DNA of 64,000 nt, from the NCBI GenBank assembly GCA_949752735.1, contig OX457052.1, positions 18,090,649 through 18,154,648 on the forward strand. The letters are read 5' to 3'. Under the pieces are notes generated by a model. It was not told where the DNA came from. It saw only the letters and a program-made list of their open reading frames with translations, and did not search any database. Shown here piece after piece: positions 47,850-58,759 of this stretch (positions are counted from its first letter, which is position 1; the number at the start of each line of letters is the position of its first letter). Made by a program: the position numbers and the translations under genes. The DNA comes from Lumbricus terrestris. Taxonomy: Eukaryota > Annelida > Clitellata > Crassiclitellata > Lumbricidae.

Positions 47850-48440
47850 ATGGCCTACGGTACTGTAATTCCGTCCCTATTCGCCTCTCTATCTCCTCTA
47901 AAGTCTGTGCTCAGTGGTGCTGCTAAACGGACTGCCTGCCTTCATCGATTCTCCCACATCTCTGCATTCATGACTGAGCAACTTCACCACTTTATCTTCC
48001 CGAATACGCAATACGCAATTTAAAGTTCTTGTTTTAGTTCTAAGGTCTCGATTAGGTTTTGCTCCGAAGCACCTCTCTGATCTCTTGCTTCGTCCCTTCT
48101 CTGCCAGTTCGTTACGTCCTCTTAGATCCACTTAGTCTAAATTCTTTACCTCTTTGCTCCCCACGGCTTTTTTAGCGTGCAGTTGTACACAAAATGTGCA
48201 GTTCTAAATGGGTTTGTGCAGTTGTAGGAGCACTTCTGTACAGTTTGCTCCCCACGACAGAACATCCAGATGCTTTGCCTGCATAATTATGTCCCTCTCT
48301 ATGGAATGGACTTCCGCCATGAGTTCGCTCCGTCTTTCCCTCTGGTATTCTTTCCTCATCTTTCCAACGCCTCAAATCAACTGCATTTTCTCTCGGGTAT
48401 AGTGCTCCATAAAGGCTTTTGCCGAGAGAAGCACTCTATA
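47850..48440 (+). pseudogene. LINE ORF2 C-terminal remnant downstream of R2
   Basis: Orthologue of 33050-33730, with a remnant of the same MITE at 48164-48247 whose right half was lost. Confidence 0.7.
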
Positions 48441-49115
48441 AATGGTCAAATAATTATTAATACATATTAATACATATTATAATACAATACAATTATACAC
48501 AGACATTCTCCTGCATTTGTATAATTCAGTCGTAAACTCCGCTGCTATTTACTGACGACCTATCCAAAATTCCTACTTGCCTATCATACATGTAGGATTG
48601 TTGGTCTACATACATGCCTGCCTTTATGTAAGATTTGCAATGTATCGGTGTGTTCAAACTTCAATGTTGGCACGCATTCACTTATGGATTCTCAATGTCT
48701 TTTCAATGCAACTTGACCAGTTAACTGAGCCATGCTGCATAGGCCTAACTACTCAAGGTTCTAAATGTTGCCTACAGTACAATCGGTCGCCACATCGTTG
48801 TGTTGTCTAAAAATACTTGCGTAACCATGCCAGCCGAACTGTTAGAGTTTATTGGTCACTGACGGTTGTTATAGGTTGTAACACTATATGCCTACTATTT
48901 AACTTTTCTACATGTATGATTGTAACTTGTAACACGAAGCAATGCAATGTGTATGATTATGCCAAAACATATAAACAAATAGATTATTGGCCTATATATA
49001 TATGACATTGATTACATCCATGACGGTGATCATAATATTTTTGTCGCAACACGGAAGATTTTATTAATAGAATCTGCGAATTGATTTAAAATTGCTCAAT
49101 TTGTGTAAATTGTAT

Positions 49116-49374
49116 CAGTGGCGTAGCCAGGAATTTATTATGGGGGTTTGGGAGTTTTATGGACTGGACGGATGCCCTTCCTGGCACCAAACCAACGGTA
49201 TTACTGTAAAAAAATATGGAATATAGTAACAAAGTGAATAAAGTAAGAAAAACAATTGTTACTACAAGCAATTGTTTTTTGATTTTCTTATTTAAGTGGA
49301 TAAATTACCTTTAATTTTTTTTCTAAACCAAAGGGGGGTTTAACCCCGAAACCCCACCCTTGGCTACGCCACTA
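49116..49374. mobile_element. hAT-type MITE (CAGTGGCGTAGCC family), copy 1
   Basis: TIR CAGTGGCGTAGCCAGG against GGCTACGCCACT, target duplication AATTGTAT. Empty site in unit 1 at about 34350. The interior has ACAATTGTTACTACAAGC followed by CAATTGT, a hairpin. Confidence 0.85.
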
Positions 49375-50129
49375 AATTGTATGTGTCGACGTGAATAGGA
49401 ATTACTATTTCAAGTTATTTATGGTCATGTCTTGCGCTCCTCTCAATTTCGTAGTAGACCCAGGGCCGTGTTTAAGGTTCTTCGAGTGTCGGTGCAAAGT
49501 GTTATAGCAGGGGCAAAGTGCCGTTCGGTAGTCTTAAAAGACTATAGTCATTTACAAAAATGCCCTGTTCAATAGGCTAGGCCTAGCCTACGTGGTTTGT
49601 CGGCTGTGGTGGGTCAGTAAGCAAGCACGTTGCGTCGGTGAACTTAGTGAAATTAATGTTTTCTTACACATACCGATTTTACAAAAGGTTTAAGTAACAC
49701 TGAGACTCGCAAAAGACATTTGGCCAATGGCAACAAAACTCTCGGCTCAGGGGCATTCGGCGCACCGCACCGAATGGACCTATGTTAAACACGGCCCTGA
49801 GTAGACCCATAGTTGTAGGCTACTTGATCGCAATGCAGCGTTCGTAGGATATGCGCTTAAAAAAGGATTCAGCGAAATCCGCCTTAGTAGCTGTTCTGGC
49901 TCCCCTCTCCAGTCTAGGCCTATAATATTGAACCGATTTTCGATTCCCCCTCTGAACATCACAATGAGAAAAAAATGCATCAATGAGATTTTCTTTGAAA
50001 TGTACTGTTGTCATGGGCGGAGTTTATCAGGAGCTATAGGGGGGAAGATAACCTAGCGAATCGCCTTCTCAAAATGTCTGATATTTTGTGAGACTTGACA
50101 GTCTGTCGAAGCCAAAGCTAGCCTGCTGG

Positions 50130-50813
50130 CACAATGACCAGTTTATTAGCTACAAAGACAATAATTGCATTGCATTGTATCTCGCCATTTGTAAAGCGCT
50201 TCTTGCATCCAATGCCGGCGCCAGGATTTCAGTTTGGGGGGGGGGCTGAGCCCCGCGGCGAAAATTTTCAATTTTCGCCGCCAAAATTTCTGATGACCTT
50301 TTTTTTTTAGTCATCGGCCGAAATCTTATGAAAATTTTCCATTTTCGCCGCCAAAATTTCTGACGATTTTTTTTTTAGTCATCGGCCGAAATCTCATGAA
50401 AATTTTCCATTTTCGCCGCCAAAATTTCTGACGACCTTTTTTTTTAGTCATCGACCGAAAATGTTGGATATTTCAATGTAAAAATATTCGGATGGCCCTT
50501 TTTTTAGGGGGGCTGAGCCTCTTGTAGGGGGCTTTTAGCCCCCCAGCCCCCCTAGCGCCGCCACTGCTTGCATCAAGAGCCGTTCAGATGCGCTCCCAGT
50601 GCGTGCAACCCCGAGAGAATAGGCAAGTTTTTAGACGAGATAAAGATGAAAAAAGACTATCAGAGAGGATGGGACAGCGAACTGATGGGGGAAGTTCATT
50701 CCATAGGGAGGGAACAATGCAGACAAAGGATCTGGATAGAGCCATATCGCGGGGAACAGAGTGGTCAAGCCGATCAGAGAATATGAGCAGTTATAAAATT
50801 GCACTTGTTAAAC
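50130..50813 (-). mobile_element. LINE 3' remnant split by a MITE
   Basis: Minus-strand frame with LWNELPPSVRCPILSD and SRLKTCLF, and an AAAGCGCTT-type 3' end near 50190. Part of an insertion in unit 2 of about 1.1 kb, absent in unit 1 at about 34590. Confidence 0.65.
50210..50566. mobile_element. hAT-type MITE (CAGTGGCGGCGC family), copy 3, internally triplicated
   Basis: Ends CAATGCCGGCGCCAGG and CTAGCGCCGCCACTG, target duplication CTTGCATC. A block of about 67 bp (TTTTCGCCGCCAAAATTTCT, AGTCATCGGCCGAAATCT) is present three times. Confidence 0.85.
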
Positions 50814-51781
50814 GTTAACCTTTTACTTTTAGGCCATTGTTTTGCAATAAAAATGTGTTCCAGTTTCAAAAACGGCAAATTCATACATGATTAGTGATTG
50901 TAAGTGTTTCACTTTGACCTTTTAGGTAGCATGAACATCTCCTAAGTATAGTGTTACATTTAGATTTACCATTTAATGTTAACTTGCAGAAATTGTCTTA
51001 TTCACAATCCATTTTCATTTCCTTTTATATAGATCTATTCCTTGCTATCAGCGAAAACACCTTAAGGAAAAAGTGCAAGTCTACGCTTCAGATAAAAGCA
51101 AAACTGGAAAACCGGAAGTTCTCCTTACAATAGGGTCGACTTTATGCGGTAGAAAATAAACTAATTAAGGTGGCCATAGTTTTTGGAATCCTACAAACAA
51201 CAAATAACTGCGATGGAGGTGCATTCCATTGCGAAAATACATACAAAGAACCATGCATGCCCTTGCTAATGATGCAGGGAAAAATCCTGAAGCATTCGAC
51301 AATAGCAATGCTCCATCGCTATATGAAATGTCAGATATAGGCTAAGCCTAAATTAGGCTAAATATAAATGGGAAATCCTTAAAGTATCTGTCCAACTTTC
51401 CAGTAACAAAACATAACCAGAGAAATCGAAACACAAGTCTTGACTAACAAGAACATGGTCTCCAGAGTCTGAGTTGTCGGAAGTTGCGGTCCAACCCTCG
51501 AGATATTCTAAAGATGTTGGGGATGGGATCAGAAAACTAAATTTACTCGTGAGTCGTCATTATTTGTTTTTCTTGTGAAACTATGCAACATATCGATGTT
51601 AATTAGATTTTGATTGCTTTTATGTAAACTTTTCTATCCCATCTCTATTTCTTAAAACCTGATTATTCCGTGCAATTATAATTATGTCTGTTTGTTGAAA
51701 TATACGTTTATTTTGGGTGCTATATGGATCGTAGAGAAACAATTATTCGAGACAGAAGGTTCAGTATTTTAGTTGTAAATA

Positions 51782-52037
51782 ACCCACGTTAGCTACATCG
51801 GTAAGAGAGCTGGCGGCCGCGCGTCTGTGGAAGAGAGTTTGCAGGCCGCGGTTCGATGCCCAAAAATGGCTATTTCAGAGATTAAAAATCTCGGGTTAGT
51901 ACGGTCCGTCCACGGGGACCTAAATGGCGTGGCGTCCATTCAAACGGGCGAGCGGTGGTGAAGGATCTCACCCTCAGGGTCGAGGCCATAAGACAGCCGC
52001 TATATACAAATCCGATTAGCCTACATTTACATTTAGA
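51782..52037 (+). mobile_element. second tRNA-derived SINE family
   Basis: Box A-like TAGCTACATCGG and box B GGTTCGATGCC, then a unique body. Flanked by an imperfect 18-bp duplication (GTATTTTAGTTGTAAATA and GTACTTTAGCTGTAAATA). Empty site in unit 1 at about 35540. Confidence 0.8.
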
Positions 52038-52110
52038 GTACTTTAGCTGTAAATAGTCAATTATTAGTTCTCACGAATCCGCAGACTATCTGCAATAAAT
52101 CTAAGCGTAT

Positions 52111-53291
52111 TGTCACGGAAAACCGCCGGCTCAAGCGCGGCTGGCAGGAGAGGGGATGGCGAACTCTCCCACCAGATGGTAAGGCTTGCGTGTCGCTCCA
52201 GATGGGCGCAAGTCCGGCCTCCGTCGTCTATCGAAGGGCTTAACAGTGCTCCCACTACCGTACGAAGACCCGAAGACACGATGTATTTTCAGACGATATA
52301 TTGTCACAGCTCCACACGTCACAGCAGGCAGGCATGTGATACACAGCGAACAGTCGTACCCCAGCAGCGGACGGTCATATTCAAAATGGAGGCTCCCACA
52401 GCGATGGCTGATTACGGGGCACCCACTGCGACGAACGCAGGCACTACACGGCAGCGTCAGCGGCGAGCTCCGACGACCGATCCTCGGCTACGGCGACGGC
52501 AGCTCCCACTGGCGACTGACAGCCGCAACGACGACGGTCTCCTCTGCTGCGACGACGACACCCGGCAGCGGCGACGACTGCTGCTCACGACGACGACAGC
52601 TCCTGCTGGCGACGGACGACTCGACTCCCGGCGACGAACTCTACTGCGGCGGCTGACGAACTGGAGCTCTCTTCCCGGACGACTGAGCTCTCTCTCCAGG
52701 TGACGACTGAGCTCTCGCTGACTTCCAGGCGACGTCTGAGCTAATGCATGGAGGCCGCGCTCCTATTTATACCTGCCCGAGCGGACAGGGATCCGGACCG
52801 CGCTAGCGCCGGAGGAGGGAGGGGACTAGGCGCGCAAGACCCGCGCAAGATCCGCGCATGCGCACTATGGGGGGCCGACGTCAGAGGTCTGACTGAGGAG
52901 GGAAGGGGGCTAGACGCGCAAGACCCGCGAAAGATCCGCGCATGCGCACTATAGGGGGCTGACGTCAGAGGGGGCCGACGTCAGAGGGGGGCCGACGTCA
53001 CAGGTATCTTTGGAGGCGAAGGAGGAGGAGAGGGACTCAGCGCGCAAGACCCGCGAAAGATCCACGCATGCGCACTAGAGGGGGCTGACGTCACAGGGGG
53101 GCCGACGTCATAGGGGGCCGACGTCACAAGGAACTTTGGAGGCGAAGGAGGGGGAGAAGGGACTCTAAGCACGTGCCGACGACGGCACGAATTGACGCCT
53201 AAATCGATACCGGCGACGACGTAAACAAGACCGCGGCGGCGACGGCGGAGGGGAGAGGACTACGACAGCTGCTCAGGCGAATTCCGCCACA
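52111..53291. mobile_element. GC-rich LTR-like insertion (possible solo LTR)
   Basis: A 1181-bp block absent from unit 1 at about 35605. Starts TGTCACGGAA and ends TTCCGCCACA, imperfect inverted ends with TG..CA as in LTRs. A TATTTATA box lies near 52768. Clean target duplication not seen. Open frames across it (Arg/Thr/Ala-rich) are compositional artefacts. Confidence 0.5.
52854..53110. promoter_or_regulatory. tandem NRF1-type and CRE-type sites in the GC-rich insertion
   Basis: GCGCATGCGCA at 52854 and 52938 and ACGCATGCGCA at 53064 match the NRF1 palindrome. TGACGTCA at 52960 and 53086 are perfect CREs, with several CGACGTCA near-copies. They recur in tandem units with CGCGCAAGACCCGCG. 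Confidence 0.6.
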
Positions 53292-54547
53292 TCATGAGGC
53301 AATCATTAGAAATAAGCGCCAGAGAGGGAGACATTCTTTGAATTATCACCAAACACGGAAACTCGGGTCACTGGTAGGCCTATATATGACTTTTTGAAGA
53401 AACCGGATGTAACATTAGGTCGGAAATTCTTCAGATCAGGATATGGTTTGGATGATAGTGGGACTACTGTCACATTGGATATTATCATAGCCTTTAAGAG
53501 GAAACTGGGAAATCGTGATTTTAAAGCCTTCCAGGTATTCTGGAGTGGTTTCAAAGCAGACTTGTGATCCATTTAAAATTCTGTTATATTTTGTGATGTT
53601 AATGGCACAAAATAACGTTTCTGAAGCAGAGTTAATTACATCCTTTAAAGCAAATGATTCTTAAGTCGGAATGAATAAGTAGAAACCCATTCAACGTTAT
53701 ATTCGGAACACTATATAGGCCTAATTATTCATAACCATAGCCATGAATTTTATTGAACCCAGGCAATAATATATGGCATCGAGAAACAAGTAGGCTGTAC
53801 AGTGTAGTAGAAAAAGAACAAGGGATTAAAGGACTACAACCCTAAGGACCCTGCAGGGTGCCGCTAGTGGACTCCACCTGCTAGAAAGATGAAATAAAAT
53901 TTAGCAGAGTTGGTAATAACACAAGTTACAGTAACAAATTATTGGTCTTCAGTTTTCGGTTACAGCATAATTCTTAACTAGTTCACTAAGTTTAATTAAT
54001 TTAACGAGTGCTATGCAATCTGAGTAATGAACTGAGATGCGAGTCTTATTTTTTTAAACATCGAGGTGGTAGTTAAGCTGCGTAAGGAGGAAGGTATAGG
54101 CCTAATGTTCCAAGTGCGGGGTCTAGCGCATTTTAATGAAGACATTCGAGAATTTGTCCTCGCAAAAGCCACGCCTATGTTTGCAGTAGAACGTACACGA
54201 TAGGGGTTTAGGATAGAAGTGGCAGTGAACTATACTCACATCCTTTATGGCAATTAATTCTTAAACCGGGTTGAATATATGCCTAAGTGGAAACACATGC
54301 AGCGTTATAGTCGGAAAGCTATATATATACACAGTCTAAAAAATGTGCAAAATTTCCACCAATCTTAATAACTTTTGGTGGTTAATTGGCAAAATGACTG
54401 AAATTTTATGCTATCCATAAATTTTTCCCTAACCTGACCCATATCACCGCACTACCTTGTTAAACACAGATGTACCAATTTTTCATATGACGCTTAAATT
54501 TTATTGCTTGCAACAAACTTTCTGATGACTGAATTAGCACGCAGTAG

Positions 54548-54989
54548 GGGGCCGTCCATAAAGTACGTCACGCTATTTTTGACCATTTTTGACCCCCCCC
54601 CGCCCCCCTGTCCCAAACTGTCACAAATCTCGGACACCGCCCTCCTAAAGTACGTCACACTTTCGAACAAAAAATTTAAAAACATAACCATTTACCTAAC
54701 CCTCTAAACCGTAGGATACTATCCCTAATCCCTCTGATAGTGACGTGTGTCCCTAAACGCTTTGATAGTGACGGGAAATCAACTTTTATCCCGCCAGGCC
54801 GGGTTTTAGACACGCCTGGCCGGGCCGGGTCGGATTTTAGGTACTAAGAACAAAAAATAAATAAAAGAATTTAAAAAATAAATGTGTGACATTACACATG
54901 GCCTGACCCCCCGTCCCCCCTGTCACAAACTGTCACACTTTCTTACACCCCCTCCCCCCTGGAGCGTGACGTACTTTATGGACGGCCCC
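54548..54989. mobile_element. GGGGCCGTCC-type TIR element, copy 2
   Basis: Ends GGGGCCGTCCATAAAGTACG and its complement, 3-bp duplication TAG. Closely similar inside to copy 1 at 42805. Confidence 0.85.
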
Positions 54990-55443
54990 TAGAGTAAAAT
55001 ATGGTTTACTTAGCACAGTTCTTAAACTGCTATGACAGACCTGCTTAAAAGTGTTATAATTGGTGCTCGAAATGTTCCCCGCATGTAAACAAGTGTTAGG
55101 TCTATAATTGGTGCTCGAAATGCTCCCCGCATACAAGCGCTTAGACGGCGACGCTGCTGGCCGAGAGCAGCACCAACGATCGACTGGTCAAAGCGCGCCC
55201 ACTCGTCGAGCAGGCGCATTTTTATCAACTTTATCTGATGAAATTTTGGAATTATATTCTTGGTCCAATTCTCTAAATATTTGGAAATTTTTTAAACGTG
55301 ATATGTTATCAGGCATTAGAGATATATGAAAAACAGTTTGGCTTAGTGTTTTTAATCACGGTGTAGCCTATAAGTAATTAGGCCTATTCATGAGTGACTT
55401 TATCCTGCATAGGCCCACTTTGCTTCTTGATTCAGGGTGACAG

Positions 55444-55635
55444 CAGGGCTTTTTACGTGCAGTTGTACACAAAATGTGCAGTTCTAAATAGATTTATGCA
55501 GTTGTAGAAGCACTTCTGTACAGTTAAAACTAGCAAAAATTGTCATTGTCCTCCGATTGGAAGTAATTTTCCATGGAGGATGGGAAAGGAAAGACGGGGT
55601 TGCGCAGTTCTAAAAAATCCCTAAAAACAGCCCTG
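55444..55635. mobile_element. hAT-type MITE (CAGGGCTTTTTT family), copy 3
   Basis: Target duplication GGTGACAG on both sides. Empty site in unit 1 at about 37505 (CGGTGACAGTCTTAG). Confidence 0.85.
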
Positions 55636-56042
55636 GGTGACAGTCTTAGAAATGTGTCAAAAAACTTCAACAGACTATATGAAGGTTGCTAATAAGTTAG
55701 CTAGTAGACCTATAGGTAACAAGCGCTCGTGCAGGCGTCATTAGATTTGTGAGCATCGCCACGCATAATTCCACTCAAGTTAACACGATCTGTTATAAAT
55801 CTGTGGCGGTTACGTCCTGCCAGATTTAGTGACAGGACCAGCATATATTCTACATGTAGACTAATTACTCATAATTATATTCAATCAGGATGTGATGCTA
55901 CAACGGCGTCACGACCCTAGCGTTCGTGCTTTAAATAAATTCACGTTGATAAATTATTGGGCTTCAGTTTCACAGTAGCCTAATCTGGATCGAATGTTAT
56001 AAACTTTTGATGATATTTGGATAGAGATTAATAGCAGTCAAC

Positions 56043-56124
56043 ATGCAGTCGAAGTTTCGATTTGTGAGATTTTGTGTGTTAGTCTTGATTTCTCTTGCGT
56101 TCCTCTCTTCCGCTGCGTCAAACG
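56043..56124 (+). CDS. receptor gene R3, exon 1 (signal peptide) only
   Basis: MQSKFRFVRFCVLVLISLAF then LSSAAS, donor G|GTAAGA, phase 1, with the same 5' flank as R2. Homology to R2 continues to about 56275 and then stops. No PAN, stalk, TM or tail exon follows before 64 kb. Either R3 has a very long first intron invaded by transposons, or it is an orphan exon left by a partial duplication. Confidence 0.6.
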
Positions 56125-56344
56125 GTAAGACATTGGGAACAATGATTTTTTACCAACTTGCCCTAAAACATTATCGAAACTGAATATCCTGTAATTATGC
56201 CCCATCCATATAGGATCCACGGATAAATTCAGTAGGCCTACACGCAAAGAACAACAGAGCCTATTATAAATCTCAATTAGCCTACAGATGCCTCTTTTGT
56301 GTCCTATTAGGTGACAGTAGAAGGTAATGATTGAGCAATTAACT

Positions 56345-56607
56345 GAGTAAAATTTTATTTTAGTCTACAAAGACTCTACATGTAGGCTACTATGCTCATA
56401 GACGAATCATTAAAAAATATCATTCAAAATTATTATAGGAATAGAAGAGTCTCGACAGATACACGAGGATGAATGTTTTTTTAATCAGCGGTCTAGACAT
56501 GCTGCATGATGTGCTGTGCCAAATGAAACTATACAGGCCACTCATACTCGAATTCAGTATCTGAATACTTGTTCTGCCTATCAAGTTGAAATGAATTAAA
56601 GCGATGG
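56345..56607 (+). repeat. dispersed repeat, arm 1 of a 4-kb-spaced inverted pair
   Basis: AGTCTCGACAGATACACGAG, AATCAGCGGTCTAGACATGC and flanks recur on the opposite strand at 60308-60525. Confidence 0.8.
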
Positions 56608-56609
56608 GC

Positions 56610-57138
56610 CTAGGGTAAGGTAGCCCATTATGGGCACCCTCCTAATATGGGCACCCCCGACGAAAAGTATATTTAACATGTTATTGAAGCGTCATCTCTG
56701 GGATTCCAGTAGAACAGTGACAATGACTGCAGTGCATTGTTGGATTTAGCAAAAAATTTCATCTGGATTGTGACTGTACAATTTTTTACACAATTTAATC
56801 AAGAATAAATCAAATTTCACGAAAACTTTAACAATTTCCATAATTCTGTTTTCGTGTACTGTATCACGTGTATCGAATGGATTCTTCTAAAGTAAATTTT
56901 TCTGTTTTGACAATTGTTTTGTGATCAGGTTGGTGTGCTTTGACAGGTGATTCCTGTAATGCATTATTTGTATAGCCGACTTTGAAGCGTGTCATAGGTG
57001 AGAGCCTAATAATGGGCACACGCCGTGCCCGAATATGGGCACCTAATATATGGTCTGAACATGGGCCCGAATATGGGCATGCCCATATTAAGTCTATTGC
57101 TAATCTATTGCTAATCTATTAAGTCTATTGCTAATAGG
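56610..57138. mobile_element. probable MITE with TATGGGCA ends and a TCTATTGCTAA tail
   Basis: Begins GCCCATTATGGGCACCC and CTAATATGGGCACCC; ends with GAATATGGGCATGCCCATAT. About 0.48 kb. Followed by four TCTATTGCTAA or TCTATT-AAG units. Boundaries uncertain. Confidence 0.5.
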
Positions 57139-57187
57139 CCAGTATATTGTATATAAATATACAATATTATGGCCTGTATATATTATA

Positions 57188-58759
57188 CAGTGCCGGATTA
57201 ACTTTTTAGAGGCCTGGCGCAAACAATGCAACAAAACTAAAGTAGGCCCTCTATCCAATCAAATTATCAAACAATGGGGGGAAATTAATTATATAGAAAA
57301 ACATACATTAATAATTCATGAACACAAAATGAAGCTGTGATTGGATTATAGGAGATTTTTTAATTTTACTTGTTACAGTTCAACTGTTCAAAAATGTTCG
57401 TCGAGTTTAAAAGTCTTTCCTTCGCGCTTTTAAAGTAGAGAAAGAATCAATGATATCTTGAAAGTCAAGATCTGTCAAGATTTCCGACTCAATGTTCAAA
57501 AGAGTTAAATTTGTCAATCTGTCCTGGCCCATTGTTGACCTCAAAGATGATTTTATGCGTTTTAAATGACTGTATGATCTTTCTCCACTGCAGTATACTT
57601 ACAGGCAAAGTTAAGTAAATACGTACCGGTAGTGCAATACAAACATTTGGAAAGCCGTCTTTCAGATTATAGCGGTACATTATATTCAGCATCTTTTGTG
57701 GAGTAACTGCTGTAGGCCTACCTGTTTTTGTCGATGGAAGTTGTTTTAAAAAAGCCCAGTTGATGGCGAATACAAGAGCCAATGTCTGAGAATTTTTTCC
57801 CCTTTTTGGTGTGATCGTAAAAAAGCAGAATCGTTTAGTTTTCTTTTGGTACTATTCAATTTTACTTTAGTTACCAGTTGTTTTATGGATTTAGAGTACA
57901 TGCCATCTTGATTACGACATGGTTCAGGTCCCATCTGCAGCCAATAACTGACCAAATCTTCATTCATAGTCCACAGAGCAGCATCTATTTGAGGCACGTT
58001 TCCAACGGATTGATTCTCTTGTTTTAATGGTAGGCCCTAGATCTATGGTAGTTTCAAATTTAGGCATATCAATGATATCATTGCTGAAATCAAGGGTGTC
58101 TGTTGTTGGCATTAGTGCTGACACTGCTGAGCGGCCTAAGCCTGAACTGCATCCAGCTTCTGACGCTGAGTCGACACCATCTATAGGCTAAATTGCGGCA
58201 CTTCTCGTGTTTTTACTGCCAGAAATTTATCAATACTACCACCTTGCTGTTTGCCTACCTCTTCAAGTTCGCGTTTTCTTTGACGTTTCTGCCAACCGGA
58301 CTCAAATTTCTTCATTTTCTTTAGGCCTACTTATTTTATTTGTTTAAAATTTAAAATTTAAAAAAGAAATAAGCAGCTACATAAACACTAAATAGTAGAT
58401 AATAATATTACATGGAACATACACTGTGTCGTCTGTACCGTACGAATATCTATATTTTATTTAGTGATGGGGGTCGATCCGCGCATAAATTGATTACGTC
58501 ATACGTCATCATTACAGTACACAATTAATTAGTACGTCATCATTATAGTAGTAGTACTGTAGAAGGCCTGTTTTTATAATGCCACCAAATTTTATATGCA
58601 ATTCTTGTTTTAGAAATTAAACATTTTAAATAAGCCGGACTGTGACTTATATAAACAGATTCGATCGGATAATCGGATTTCTCAATTTTTTTTAAATTTT
58701 TACCCCGAAAGAAGGCCTGGCGCAAGTGCGCCAGTTGCGCCATAGTTAATCTGGCACTG
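57188..58759 (-). mobile_element. hAT transposon, decayed
   Basis: TIR CAGTGCCGGATTAAC against GTTAATCTGGCACTG and a perfect 8-bp duplication ATATTATA. 1572 bp. Minus-strand transposase remnants are listed separately. Confidence 0.9.
57489..58325 (-). pseudogene. hAT transposase remnant
   Basis: Pieces in order: FESGWQKRQRKRELEEVGKQ with SIDKFLAVK (N-terminal, near 58.2-58.3 kb), GEKILRHWLLYSPSTG, then after a frameshift and a large deletion INWAFLKQLPS, then VCIALPVRIYLTLPVS and KIIFEVNN near 57.5 kb, which matches the C-terminal dimerisation region of ZMYM/ZBED-like hAT proteins. Catalytic core mostly missing. Confidence 0.75.

Larger units (their letters stand above)
37912..56042 (+). repeat. 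segmental duplication unit 2 (R2 plus flank)
   Basis: Collinear partner of unit 1. 18.13 kb to the next signal-peptide exon, longer because of the LINE, SINE, GC-rich and MITE insertions listed separately. Confidence 0.85.

Noticed and set aside
51782..51870. Possible functional tRNA gene
   Set aside because: Box A and B words are present, but no cloverleaf with a credible anticodon arm was found and target duplications mark a SINE.
52110..52703. 197-codon Arg/Thr/Ala-rich frame
   Set aside because: Overlapping open frames in a GC-rich insertion with no codon bias, domain or splice context.
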